Below are positions 1 to 9,217 of a DNA stretch of 64,000 nucleotides, piece by piece (the first letter of the stretch is position 1; every line of letters begins with the position of its first letter). The translations under genes were made by a program, and so were the position numbers. This stretch comes from Bacteroidota bacterium (GTDB lineage Bacteria; Bacteroidota; Bacteroidia; Chitinophagales; Chitinophagaceae): the NCBI GenBank assembly GCA_018268085.1, contig JAFDXE010000015.1, positions 1 through 64,000 on the forward strand, read 5' to 3'. The notes under the pieces are model-generated. The model ran no database searches, had not been told where the DNA came from, and saw only the letters and a program-made list of their open reading frames with translations.

Positions 1-9
1 TAATGAAAA

Positions 10-36
10 ATGCCGCGTTAGCGGCATATTCTTTTT
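10..36 (-). terminator. Bidirectional hairpin terminator after tRNA(CAT)
   Basis: A 7 bp perfect stem, ATGCCGC (10-16) with GCGGCAT (21-27) and a GTTA loop, is followed on the plus strand by a T-rich tract (31-36) and on the minus strand by TTTTT (6-10). It lies just downstream of the minus-strand tRNA and can end that transcript. It could also end a plus-strand gene lying left of the window. Confidence 0.75.
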
Positions 37-55
37 TCCGAAATCCCACGGATTG

Positions 56-129
56 TGGGCCCACCTGGGCTCGAACCAGGGACCCCCTGATTATGAGTCA
101 GGTGCTCTAACCGGCTGAGCTATAGGCCC
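56..129 (-). tRNA. tRNA with CAT anticodon (elongator Met or Ile2)
   Basis: The reverse complement folds as a full cloverleaf. The acceptor GGGCCTA pairs with TGGGCCC with one G-T pair. The T arm is CCTGG-TTCGAGC-CCAGG, and the anticodon arm has loop CTCATAA, giving anticodon CAT. The discriminator base is A and CCA is not encoded. CAT is shared by initiator Met, elongator Met and lysidine-modified Ile2. The acceptor starts with a paired G, unlike a typical initiator, so Met elongator or Ile2 remain. The choice cannot be made by eye. Confidence 0.93.
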
Positions 130-151
130 TGTTATTATAAATAACAGGCAG

Positions 152-181
152 CAAAAGTAAGTAAATTCAATTGTTTGCAAA
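152..181 (-). promoter_or_regulatory. Bacteroidota-type promoter of tRNA(CAT)
   Basis: Read on the minus strand, TTTG (181-178) is followed after 18 nt by TACTTTTG (159-152), matching the TAnnTTTG -7 element. It lies 23 nt upstream of the tRNA 5' end. Between promoter and tRNA is an 8 bp inverted repeat (129-136 with 140-147) that could form a hairpin in the precursor leader. Confidence 0.65.
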
Positions 182-314
182 ACGCTTTTTTAATTAAACT
201 GTCTTTTACCGGGGCTTCAACCTATAGGGTAATATTTCAGATCGCTTTTAAATTAGGTTTCAATTATTTTATCTAAATTGTCTTTACTTCTTCACAGATA
301 CTGAAAATCAACAC

Positions 315-890
315 ATGCTTGCCCCTCACGAACTTAAAACGCTGCAGCATAAGATTGCATATGAAAACGATCAGCATGCATTCGCACAGTTGTACATTTC
401 AGGCATGCCCTTCCTGCTTCAGTTCGCCCATTCCATCATAAAAAATAAAGAACTGGCAGAAGAAATCGTTTCGGATGTATTTATTAAAATATGGCAAAAG
501 CGGGCCGACCTGAAAGAAGTTGATAATTTTAAATTATACCTCTACGTTAGTACAAAAAACACCGCTCTCAATTATCTCTCCCGGCACTTTCGAAAAGATA
601 CGATTTCACTGGAAGAAATGTCGCTCAATATCACCGCCGGTTCTTACAATCCCGAACAATTGATGGTTACCTCTGAAATTGCCAAAAGAATTGATGAAGA
701 GATCCAGAAATTGCCCAACAGGTGTAAACTCATTTTTAAACTGGTGAAAGAAGACGGACTCCGGTACAACGATATCGCCAGCTTATTGAACATTTCGGTA
801 AAAACCATCGACAACCAGATGGCCATCGCCCTGAAAAAAATCGCCGGGGCCATAAATTTTCAGCTCAAAAAAACCTCCCAGCACAGCTAA
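315..890 (+). CDS. ECF RNA polymerase sigma factor (FecI-like)
   Basis: At 191 aa this is a typical extracytoplasmic-function sigma-70 factor of the Bacteroidota FecI-like group. Region 2 (about residues 20-90) contains the core-binding helix with AEEIVSDVFIKIW. Region 4 (about 118-178) contains the helix-turn-helix YNDIASLLNISVKTIDNQ that would contact the -35 element. The FecR-type anti-sigma gene follows 69 bp downstream and a SusC/SusD pair comes next, the standard layout for substrate-triggered control of a glycan locus. Its targets are probably the promoters upstream of fecR and susC (inference). ATG at 315 gives the expected N-terminus, and no strong Shine-Dalgarno is visible. Confidence 0.93.
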   Translation: MLAPHELKTLQHKIAYENDQHAFAQLYISGMPFLLQFAHSIIKNKELAEEIVSDVFIKIWQKRADLKEVDNFKLYLYVSTKNTALNYLSRHFRKDTISLEEMSLNITAGSYNPEQLMVTSEIAKRIDEEIQKLPNRCKLIFKLVKEDGLRYNDIASLLNISVKTIDNQMAIALKKIAGAINFQLKKTSQHS

Positions 891-959
891 TTAAAAAAAG
901 TTAAAAAAAACTTAACGGGTATTTAGTAGATTTTGCAGATTTATGTGTCTGTATAAGTT

Positions 960-2075
960 ATGGACCATGAAACGGAACATATCTGGATACTGATGGCAAG
1001 AAAACTGTCTGGCGAAGCTTCTGCGGCCGAGCTGGCCGAGCTGGAATTGCTGCTACTTCAAAATCCCCAGGAAACGTATTCTCTCGAGATCATGCAGGAT
1101 ATCTGGAAAAGCAAACCCGCTACCAACCCGCAATTTTCTGAAAACAGTTACCAGGAACTTCTCGTTCGCATGCACCAGCTTGGTTTGGATGCCGATCATT
1201 TCCCACAGGAAAATATCATCACCCGCTCCGGTGAAAAGGATGTTGTAAACAGCAAGAGGAAATATTTTGTTTCGGGAATCATTATAACAGCCATCGGCAT
1301 CATCTTCACTTCTCTTTTTCTTTTTTCAAAAAAATCGCCTCAAAAAGATAAACCTGCACTGGCATTTACCAGCGAGATCGTTACCAAGAACGGTTCCAAA
1401 ACCAACCTCGTATTGCCCGACGGCACCAATGTTTTCTTAAATGCAGGCAGCAAAATCACATACGATAAAAATTACGGAAACGGTTCCAGGGAAATAAACC
1501 TGGTAGGCGAAGCATATTTCGACGTGGTAAAAAATCCGGCAAAGCCTTTCATCATTCATACACCTACAATCAATATACGTGTGTTGGGCACAGCATTTAA
1601 TGTTCGGTGTTACCCGGAAGAAAAGAACACAGAAACCAGTCTCATCAGGGGAAGCCTGGAGGTTTCATTTAAAGAAGGGAGGGAAAAGATCATTCTTAAA
1701 CCAAGCGAGAAACTCATTGTAAACAACCGCGAAATCAGTGACTCACGGGCACAGGTAGCCGAAAAATCAAAAGTATCTTCTAAACATGTTTTTGAACTAA
1801 GCCATGTGGGATTGTTGCCCCAGGACAATACCGTAATTGAAACATCCTGGGTGTACAACCGCCTGGTATTCAGCAGCGAAACTTTTGAGGAAATAGCTTC
1901 TAAAATGGAAAAATGGTACGGCGTAAATATCCGGTTCGATAATGAAGAGCTGAAAAATAAAAAATTCACCGGCGTATTTGAAAAAGAAACCATTTATGAG
2001 GCGTTGGATGCGATTCAGATCACTACCGAATTCAGCTATGATGAAAAAGACGGAACGATAATACTCTCAAAATAA
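960..2075 (+). CDS. FecR-family anti-sigma factor
   Basis: This 371 aa protein has a cytoplasmic N-terminal anti-sigma segment (about 1-100), one transmembrane helix (about 102-122) and a periplasmic FecR domain (about 135-240, with LPDGTNVFLNAGSKITY and GEAYFDV). A C-terminal DUF4974/STN-like domain (about 298-371) is expected to contact the N-terminal extension of the SusC transporter. It would hold the upstream sigma factor until the transporter signals that substrate is present. Upstream, an A-rich stretch with TTAACGGG and TAGATTTTG near 912-942 resembles sequences often seen before fecR genes and may be an ECF promoter. That assignment is tentative. Confidence 0.93.
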   Translation: MDHETEHIWILMARKLSGEASAAELAELELLLLQNPQETYSLEIMQDIWKSKPATNPQFSENSYQELLVRMHQLGLDADHFPQENIITRSGEKDVVNSKRKYFVSGIIITAIGIIFTSLFLFSKKSPQKDKPALAFTSEIVTKNGSKTNLVLPDGTNVFLNAGSKITYDKNYGNGSREINLVGEAYFDVVKNPAKPFIIHTPTINIRVLGTAFNVRCYPEEKNTETSLIRGSLEVSFKEGREKIILKPSEKLIVNNREISDSRAQVAEKSKVSSKHVFELSHVGLLPQDNTVIETSWVYNRLVFSSETFEEIASKMEKWYGVNIRFDNEELKNKKFTGVFEKETIYEALDAIQITTEFSYDEKDGTIILSK

Positions 2076-2199
2076 AACCAATTAATTATGATTAAACTCA
2101 ACTTCATTACGTAACAACTAAAACCAAACCTTATCCATTTGACGCAAACCAATTGCTTAACAATGCCGGGTAAAACCAGGCAAACCAAACTTACAAAAT

Positions 2200-5100
2200 A
2201 TGGAAAAAAAACATTCCCGAGCTGTTCCAATTAAAGCAGCGGGACTACTAAAAGCTATGATGTATATGAAACTAACGACCGTGCTTTTGCTGGTGAGTTT
2301 ACAGTTATCAGCAAATGTTTTCTCTCAAAACAACATTACCATTAAACTGCAATCTGCTGATCTGAAAAAAGCATTAGTGCAGATAGAGAAGAAAAGTTCG
2401 TATAAGTTTCTGTACAACGAAGACATTATGTCTTCTACCACCAAAGTAACCATTGATGTGAACAACGAACCCGTAACCAATGTGCTGGAAAATATTTTTT
2501 CCAATACGGGGTTAACTTACCGGGTATTAAACAACAACCTTGTGGTGGTTACCAAAAAAGATGTTGTTGTGCAGGATGTTCGGGTAACCGGTAAGGTTAC
2601 AGATGCCGGTGGCAATGCGGTTGCCAATGTTTCGGTAAATGTAAAAGGATCTAAATCGGGAACCACCACGGCTGCCGATGGAACCTATTCTATTACTGTT
2701 CCGGATGGCGCCACGCTGGTGTTTTCTTCTGTTGGTTTTGAAACGCAGGAAGTAGCGGTAGGTGGTCGCACGGAAATAAATGTGGTATTAAAGAATTCTA
2801 CCAAAGTGTTAGACCAGGTAGTAGTGGTAGGTTATGGCAGTCAGCGTAAAATAGATGTTACAGGTTCTGTGGTTCAGGTAAAAGGTGAAGAGATAGCCAA
2901 GCAATCTTCCTTTAATGCCTTAAGTGCATTGCAGGGTAAGGTTTCAGGTTTGCAGGTAACCAATTCCGGTAGTCCGGGTGCACCTCCGCAAATTATTATA
3001 AGAGGTATTGGAACTGTTTACGGAAACACTAATCCTTTGTATGTTGTAGACGGAATCTGGTATGATGATATCAGCTTTTTGAACAATGCAGACATTGAAA
3101 GTATTAGTGTATTGAAAGATGCTTCTTCTGAATCCATTTACGGTATTCGTGCTGCAAATGGTGTGATATTGGTGACTACAAAAAAAGGCAGACTAAATGC
3201 AAAAACAGTTATCAATTATAACGGTTATGTGGGAACCCAGAAAGTAACCAACCAGATAGACATGGTAAACGGTCCTCAATATGCTGAACTGGTAAACGAA
3301 GTAGATGCATTAAATGGCGCTCCCGGAAGGTATAAAGATCCGAATTCGTTTGGTACTACAGACTGGTATCACCAGATTTTAAGACAGGCGTTGGTAACCA
3401 ATCACCAGATTTCTGTAACAGGCGGCGGAGACAAAAACAGCTATAACCTTTCTCTTGGTTATTATCACCAGGATGGCCTGGTAAAAAATACAGGCTTCGA
3501 CAGGTACACTTTGCATTATTCAAATGATATGCAACTGAATAGTTTTATAAAAGCCGGCGTTAATACTACGGGAAGCTTCAGTGGTTCGAAAGATGCGCCC
3601 GGAGGTATTTTCTATGAACTGTTTAATGCAGCACCTATTGTGCCTGTGTATTATGCCGATGGTTCTTACGGAGATGCCGGTGATTATAACGTAGCTACTT
3701 CTAACCAGAAAAATCCCCAGGCATCACTCGACTTCTTCAATCAAAGAACTAAAACCTGGAAGATAAATGGTAACGTGTATGCAGAAGCGAAATTCTTAAA
3801 GAATTTTACTTTCCGCACTACAGCAGGTGGCGATTTCCAGGATGGCGAGATTAATAGTTATTCTCCATACACCAATTACCTGTACATTCCGGTTGCATAC
3901 AGGAATCAGCACAGTACACTCACTAAAACGAAAACTGAAATCCGCAACTGGATTGTAGAGAATACACTTACTTATGATAAAAAAATAAATGACCATTCAT
4001 TTAAAGTGCTCATAGGCCAGGGAGCGCAGGGCTATAAATATTATAAGGGAGTAGCATCTTCCTTTAGTGTGCCCAACCTGCCGGGAACATACCAGTATAT
4101 CTCCACAGGTGAAGACAGCACCTTTACTTATGGTGATTACGACGCCGGAGATAAGCCACAACTAACAAGGGTTCTTTCCTATTTTGGAAGATTGAACTAT
4201 GCATACCGGGAAAAATACCTGCTTACCGTTTCTCTGAGAGCAGACGGAACATCCAAGTTCAGCAATAACTGGGGTTATTTACCCTCTGTTGGAGTGGGTT
4301 GGATCATAACCAGGGAAAAATTCATGCAGGATCAAAAAATATTCGACAACCTGAAATTGAGGGGAAGCTGGGGTAAAATTGGTAACCTGAGTGTACCTGC
4401 AAATCTTTCAGTTCTTACCGTATCTCAAACCGGCGACCTGGTTTACATCGGTGGAAACGGAAACGCAGCTACCGGTGCCAGTATTAATTCAGTTGTACCA
4501 CCAACAACCAAATGGGAATTAGGTGAAGGAACCGATATCGCCATTGAAGCATCTATGCTGCACAACAGGTTGTATGCTGAAATTGACTGGTACAATAAAA
4601 AAACTACAAACGCAATATTTGATATTCCTGTTTTAGGTTCAGTAGGAACCAGCAGCGGATCAATTATTGGTAACCAGGCTACTTTCCAGAACAGGGGTAT
4701 AGAATTGTTGCTAACCTGGAGAGACAATATCAATAAAGATCTTAATTACTCAATTAGTGCAAATGCAGGATTCAACAAAAACAAAGTATTGACTGTTATA
4801 ACAGGTGCTAACCCTATTTACCAATATCTCGGTACAAGTGCTATTACACGTACGGTTAAAGGGCAGCCTATCGGCCAGTTTTATGGTCGTGAAGTAGTGG
4901 GAATTTTCCAGACTGCCGATGATGTAGCAAACTATAAAAGCAGTAATGGAACAACCATCCAGCCATTAGCAAAACCCGGAGATTTTAAATTCAGAGACAT
5001 CAATGATGATGGTACGATTGATGATAAGGATAGAACGGTACTGGGAAATCCAAATCCAAAAATGATTTATGGAATAAATGCAACAGTTGGATATAAAAAC

Positions 5101-5529
5101 TTCGATCTTACGATCGACTTCCAGGGCGTTTCCGGTGTGGATATTTACAATGGTAATTTCGCTCTTCGTTATGGCGGTGAAAATTACACGAAAGATTATT
5201 ACGACAACCGCTGGCATGGTGCCGGAACTTCCAATACCTATCCATCAGTTGCCACTTCAGGAAACAGCAGTGTTACCAGCGATTTTTACGTTGAAGACGG
5301 AAGCTATTTCAGGATCAGGAATTTACAATTAGGCTATACTTTCAATGGATTTAAACACACTGGTATTTCAAAATTGAGAGTATTTGCCAATGCTCAGAAT
5401 CCATGGACATGGTTCCATTATCGTGGATTCACACCTGAAGTTCAGGGATCGCCTTCACGTGCAGGGATCGATCAGCAGGTATATCCTTTGTACGCTACTT
5501 ATAACTTCGGTGTTAACTTAACCTTCTAA
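2200..5529 (+). CDS. SusC/RagA-like TonB-dependent outer membrane transporter
   Basis: The 1109 aa protein has a signal peptide in an extended N-terminus (about 1-43), then an STN signalling domain (about 44-117), a carboxypeptidase-regulatory-like beta domain (about 128-200), a TonB plug (about 205-325, with VVVVGYGSQRK and PLYVVDG) and a long beta-barrel ending in Phe (NFGVNLTF). The STN domain marks it as a signalling transporter that would talk to the FecR protein encoded upstream. It should import oligosaccharides across the outer membrane together with the SusD-like lipoprotein encoded 18 bp downstream. The beta-1,2-glucan substrate is inferred only from the nearby GH144 and GH3 enzymes. 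Confidence 0.96.
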   Translation: MEKKHSRAVPIKAAGLLKAMMYMKLTTVLLLVSLQLSANVFSQNNITIKLQSADLKKALVQIEKKSSYKFLYNEDIMSSTTKVTIDVNNEPVTNVLENIFSNTGLTYRVLNNNLVVVTKKDVVVQDVRVTGKVTDAGGNAVANVSVNVKGSKSGTTTAADGTYSITVPDGATLVFSSVGFETQEVAVGGRTEINVVLKNSTKVLDQVVVVGYGSQRKIDVTGSVVQVKGEEIAKQSSFNALSALQGKVSGLQVTNSGSPGAPPQIIIRGIGTVYGNTNPLYVVDGIWYDDISFLNNADIESISVLKDASSESIYGIRAANGVILVTTKKGRLNAKTVINYNGYVGTQKVTNQIDMVNGPQYAELVNEVDALNGAPGRYKDPNSFGTTDWYHQILRQALVTNHQISVTGGGDKNSYNLSLGYYHQDGLVKNTGFDRYTLHYSNDMQLNSFIKAGVNTTGSFSGSKDAPGGIFYELFNAAPIVPVYYADGSYGDAGDYNVATSNQKNPQASLDFFNQRTKTWKINGNVYAEAKFLKNFTFRTTAGGDFQDGEINSYSPYTNYLYIPVAYRNQHSTLTKTKTEIRNWIVENTLTYDKKINDHSFKVLIGQGAQGYKYYKGVASSFSVPNLPGTYQYISTGEDSTFTYGDYDAGDKPQLTRVLSYFGRLNYAYREKYLLTVSLRADGTSKFSNNWGYLPSVGVGWIITREKFMQDQKIFDNLKLRGSWGKIGNLSVPANLSVLTVSQTGDLVYIGGNGNAATGASINSVVPPTTKWELGEGTDIAIEASMLHNRLYAEIDWYNKKTTNAIFDIPVLGSVGTSSGSIIGNQATFQNRGIELLLTWRDNINKDLNYSISANAGFNKNKVLTVITGANPIYQYLGTSAITRTVKGQPIGQFYGREVVGIFQTADDVANYKSSNGTTIQPLAKPGDFKFRDINDDGTIDDKDRTVLGNPNPKMIYGINATVGYKNFDLTIDFQGVSGVDIYNGNFALRYGGENYTKDYYDNRWHGAGTSNTYPSVATSGNSSVTSDFYVEDGSYFRIRNLQLGYTFNGFKHTGISKLRVFANAQNPWTWFHYRGFTPEVQGSPSRAGIDQQVYPLYATYNFGVNLTF

Positions 5530-5547
5530 CGCAAAAAAATATTTGAT

Positions 5548-7050
5548 ATGAAATATAAAAATCTTGTTTTTAAAGGTGCTTTTATACTACCGGTTGCAAT
5601 ATCCATTGCCAGCTTAACCGGTTGTAAAAAAAGTACGCTGGATATCCCTGTACAGGGAGAAACTCCGGCAACACAATTCTGGCAAACCCAGGATGATGCA
5701 ACCAAAGCGGTGAATGCCATGTATGCAAATACCCGCGGCTGGTTATTCTCTGCATTTGCACCGATGGCGGTAGAAAGCCTCGGTTCAGATGATGCTTCAA
5801 CAGGTACAGAACCATCAGACGGTTCTTATAGTTTCATGAATGAGTTCGATACCTATAATGTAACATCTACCAACGACCGTGTGTACGACTTCTGGAATGG
5901 TATGTACCAGGAAATTAATTATTGCAACCAGGTATTGGATAATATCCCTGCAATTAATATGGATGATAACCTGAAAAACCGTTACCTGCTGGAAGCGAAA
6001 TTCCTGAGAGCCTATTCTTACTTCCGGTTGGTGCGTGCTTTCGGAGATGTACCATTACGTTTACATGTTCCTAAAGATGCCAGTGAATATAATTTACCCC
6101 GTTCACCAAAATCTGATGTATGGGCAGCTATTGAAAAGGATCTGACAGATGCGGCTGCATTGCCTAATGCTTACAGCGGGTCCGATGTGGGTAGAATTAC
6201 CAAAGGTGCGGCATTATCCCTGCATGCAAAAGTTGCTTTATACCAGGGTCACTGGGCTGATGTGGTAAGTTATACCAGCCAGGTTATGGGTTTAGGATAT
6301 GCTCTCTATGCAGATTTTGAAAAAATGTTCCGTGAGGTTGGTGAAAACTGTAATGAATCTATTTATGAGATCCAGGCAGCTTATGTACCAAATATTAACG
6401 GCGCTTCAAACGGACAATACAGCCAAATTCAACAGCCTCGTGGTCCGTTCGACGGAAACGGTTGGGGATTCAACACACCTACACAAGACCTGGCAGATGC
6501 GTTTGAAACCAACGATCCACGCCGTAATGGAACTTTACTGATTCGTGGCTTAACGTCTGCTGAAGGAGACCTGATTCCTTTAACGGCTACAAATCCATTC
6601 TATAATTACAAATCCTATACTCCGTTTACAACGTACACACTTACAGGTGGAGCTCAGCAAAACATCAGGGTTATCCGTTATGCAGATGTATTGCTGATGA
6701 ATGCTGAGGCAAATAACGAATTGGGAAATACCAGCGATGCGCTGGCCTCACTTGAACTGGTAAGGAAAAGAGCAAGGGATTGGGCAATTGCCAACGGCGC
6801 ACCGGCAAATACATTACCGGCTGTTACAACCACCAGCCAGGCCGACTTAAGAACAGCTATCTATCATGAAAGAAGAGTTGAACTTGCAATGGATTTCGAT
6901 AGCAGGTATTTTGATGTGATCCGCCAGGGACGTGCAGCAACTGTATTTGGTCCTTTAGGATGGCAGGCAAATAAAAACGAAGTATGGCCTATTCCGCAAA
7001 AGGAAATAGACAACAGCTTTGGAACATTAACACAAAACCCAGGATATTAA
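5548..7050 (+). CDS. SusD/RagB-family glycan-binding lipoprotein
   Basis: A 500 aa lipoprotein with lipobox SLTGC (Cys26) and the TPR-like helical SusD fold: early FLRAYSYFRLVRAFGDVPL, and the late family block with RYADVLLMNAEANNE and YHERRVELAMDFDSRYFDVIR. It acts on the cell surface as the lid and binding partner of the SusC-like barrel encoded immediately upstream. The short intergenic gap and shared strand indicate co-transcription. Length and domain order are normal for the family, and no internal defect is visible. Confidence 0.96.
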   Translation: MKYKNLVFKGAFILPVAISIASLTGCKKSTLDIPVQGETPATQFWQTQDDATKAVNAMYANTRGWLFSAFAPMAVESLGSDDASTGTEPSDGSYSFMNEFDTYNVTSTNDRVYDFWNGMYQEINYCNQVLDNIPAINMDDNLKNRYLLEAKFLRAYSYFRLVRAFGDVPLRLHVPKDASEYNLPRSPKSDVWAAIEKDLTDAAALPNAYSGSDVGRITKGAALSLHAKVALYQGHWADVVSYTSQVMGLGYALYADFEKMFREVGENCNESIYEIQAAYVPNINGASNGQYSQIQQPRGPFDGNGWGFNTPTQDLADAFETNDPRRNGTLLIRGLTSAEGDLIPLTATNPFYNYKSYTPFTTYTLTGGAQQNIRVIRYADVLLMNAEANNELGNTSDALASLELVRKRARDWAIANGAPANTLPAVTTTSQADLRTAIYHERRVELAMDFDSRYFDVIRQGRAATVFGPLGWQANKNEVWPIPQKEIDNSFGTLTQNPGY

Positions 7051-7068
7051 TTTTTTAAAAAAATAATT

Positions 7069-7908
7069 ATGAAACAACTATTTAAAAAAATCAGTTTACC
7101 GCTGCTCCTTTTGTGCGGTATCGCTGTTTTACATTCCTGCTATAAGAAATACGACTATACAACGTATCAGCCGGTATTTACTGTTGGCGGTTATTCCTCG
7201 TCAAATGAAATCGGTGCCGGCCACCTGGTTGGATACTGGGGATTTAACGGAGATTATGTAGACAGTATCTCCGGAACTGCAGGCGTAGGCGTAAACACCA
7301 GTTTTGAAACAGGATTTTTAGGTAAAGCGGTGAAAGGTGCCAACCAGGGATATGTAATATCTGATCTTCCTACGGCTATAAAAAACATGAACAGTTTTAC
7401 GATCGATTTCTGGATCAATACCGATCAAAATACAAATGGTATAATTACGCCTGTTTGTATCAGTAATGAATCAGATTTCTGGGGTGCGCTGGATATGTTT
7501 TATGAGAATGGCAGCACTGCATCCAGTGCCAATTTAAAAGTTCATGTCAAAGGACAAAGCGAAGTTTGGTTTACCAATGGTATTCTAGCGAATCCCTGGA
7601 AAGCCTGGCAGAATATAGCACTTACTTATGATGCAGGTTCGTCAACATTTGCATTGTACCAGGGCGGTACACAGGTTGCTACCACAACTTCTGCAGGATT
7701 GGGCAATTTTATTTTCCCGGCTTCTGCAACCAAAATAATTTTTGGGACAGAACAATTTAATTGCAATCCAAGCCTTGGAACAGCAGGCGGCGCACAGGGA
7801 TGGGCCGATTACCTGAAAGGCAATATTGATGAAGTTAGAATTTATGACAAAGCTTTAACCGGCGATGACCTTAAAGCACTAATCATCCTGCAGGGTAAAG
7901 GAAAATAA
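7069..7908 (+). CDS. LamG-domain surface lipoprotein
   Basis: This 279 aa protein has a lipoprotein signal with lipobox VLHSC (Cys24). A concanavalin/LamG jelly-roll domain follows (about residues 50-275) with the usual landmarks: a GYWGFNGDYVDS start, FTIDFWINT in the middle and GNIDEVRIYDKAL near the end. It sits in the SusE/F position right after susD, so it probably binds glycan on the outer surface (inference). No catalytic residues are apparent. It shares its C-terminal fold with the next gene, suggesting duplication. Confidence 0.85.
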   Translation: MKQLFKKISLPLLLLCGIAVLHSCYKKYDYTTYQPVFTVGGYSSSNEIGAGHLVGYWGFNGDYVDSISGTAGVGVNTSFETGFLGKAVKGANQGYVISDLPTAIKNMNSFTIDFWINTDQNTNGIITPVCISNESDFWGALDMFYENGSTASSANLKVHVKGQSEVWFTNGILANPWKAWQNIALTYDAGSSTFALYQGGTQVATTTSAGLGNFIFPASATKIIFGTEQFNCNPSLGTAGGAQGWADYLKGNIDEVRIYDKALTGDDLKALIILQGKGK

Positions 7909-7938
7909 ACCTAATTCATTACACTTTATTTATTTAAT

Positions 7939-9060
7939 ATGAAAAAAAATATAATCAACTCACTGGCTATCGTTTCCCTATGCCTGGCAATGTATAGCTG
8001 TAAAAAAACGGATGCAGATTCGGGCGTTTCGGTAAATGCAACAACGCCTACCGTAGTAACGAACGATCCATCCTCTATTGCGGGTAACGCCGCTACAGTT
8101 GGCGGTAATATCAAAACAGACAATGGAACAATTGTTACTGAAGCAGGTATCTGCTACAGCGATTCTCCCGGCGTAGATACATCTGATATTAAAATTGCCA
8201 AATACGTAGTTGGCGGAAATTATTCGGTAAACCTAACCGGACTTTCTTTACTAAGTACCTATTATTACCGTGCTTATGCGATCAACGCTAAAGGCATTGC
8301 TTACGGTGACGAAAAAACGCTTTTTGTTCCTGTAAACGGTTATTCCACATCTGCGGAAGTAGCGGCTGCAAATCTCAAAGCACACTGGGCTTTTGAAAAC
8401 AATTACAATGATGCCGTATCAGGAACAGCAGGAACGGCAAACCACGCTTCTGCCATTAGTTTTGTTTCAGGCGGTATCAAAGGAAGCGCAGTAGAAATCG
8501 CCAGCCCCGGTTATATCAATTCCAATATCACAAGCACTGTTGCCAACCTTCAATCGCTGTCTATCTCAACATGGATTAAACAACCAGCCGCTTTAATGGC
8601 CGGTCCTACTACTTACTTCCCATTCTCATTAAACAAAGCAGGTTATTCCTGGGAACAAACAAAATTCTTTATGCTGTTTGATACCCACGATAATGCAACC
8701 AACTCAAAAGGAAAAGTTTGTTTGATGGATCAATGGTTCGATCCGGGACAGGTTTGGCCAAGAATGCTGGATGAACTATGGCACCAGATGATCATAACCT
8801 ATGATGGCACTTCAGGTGAATTAAGAGTATATGTTGATGGTTCATTACTGTCTCAATCTTCCAGTACTTCATTCAACCCACAGGCAAATTTTGGAGATGC
8901 CGACAGCTTTACTTTAGGCGGACCAGATGACAATGCCAATGCTGCAAATGGCTGGATGAACTCATTAAGCGGCGATCTCGACGAAGTAAAAATATTCGAC
9001 AGGGTACTTACTGCTGATGAAGCGCTGGCTTTATTTGCATTAGAGAGCCACGGTTTGTAA
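7939..9060 (+). CDS. Lipoprotein with Fn3-like and LamG domains
   Basis: A 373 aa lipoprotein (lipobox MYSC, Cys21). It has an N-terminal Fn3-like beta-sandwich of the Bacteroidota surface type (about 33-112, with VTEAGICYS and YYYRAYAINAKG), followed by a LamG/concanavalin-like domain (about 128-370) ending in GDLDEVKIFDRVLTADEA. It resembles the preceding protein in the LamG part but carries an extra spacer domain. It probably extends glycan-binding modules away from the outer membrane. It is the last gene of the susCD transcription unit, followed by a strong terminator. Confidence 0.85.
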   Translation: MKKNIINSLAIVSLCLAMYSCKKTDADSGVSVNATTPTVVTNDPSSIAGNAATVGGNIKTDNGTIVTEAGICYSDSPGVDTSDIKIAKYVVGGNYSVNLTGLSLLSTYYYRAYAINAKGIAYGDEKTLFVPVNGYSTSAEVAAANLKAHWAFENNYNDAVSGTAGTANHASAISFVSGGIKGSAVEIASPGYINSNITSTVANLQSLSISTWIKQPAALMAGPTTYFPFSLNKAGYSWEQTKFFMLFDTHDNATNSKGKVCLMDQWFDPGQVWPRMLDELWHQMIITYDGTSGELRVYVDGSLLSQSSSTSFNPQANFGDADSFTLGGPDDNANAANGWMNSLSGDLDEVKIFDRVLTADEALALFALESHGL

Positions 9061-9136
9061 TGGCAATCTCTTAATAAACTTAACCACTGGTGATTGGTAA
9101 TGGTAGCTATGGTACAATTTCATCACTGGTAATTAT

Positions 9137-9172
9137 AAAAAGGGTTGCTTATTTAAACAGCAGCCCTTTTTT
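9137..9172 (+). terminator. Terminator after the susCD-LamG operon
   Basis: A 12 bp stem with one G-T pair (9137-9148 with 9160-9171), an 11 nt loop and a terminal run of T (9167-9172). It separates the transporter operon from the hydrolase operon. The 5' arm starts with a run of A, so it could also work on the other strand. Confidence 0.85.
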
Positions 9173-9179
9173 AACTTTA
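9172..9179 (+). promoter_or_regulatory. Putative -7 element of the hydrolase operon
   Basis: TAACTTTA, one base off TAnnTTTG, directly abuts the preceding terminator and lies 38 bp before the first hydrolase gene. No clear TTTG -33 element is visible at the right distance, since the terminator stem occupies that region. Confidence 0.45.
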
Positions 9180-9217
9180 CCCTCTTAATTGAAACGGCAT
9201 CTGTAGTTTTAAATGGT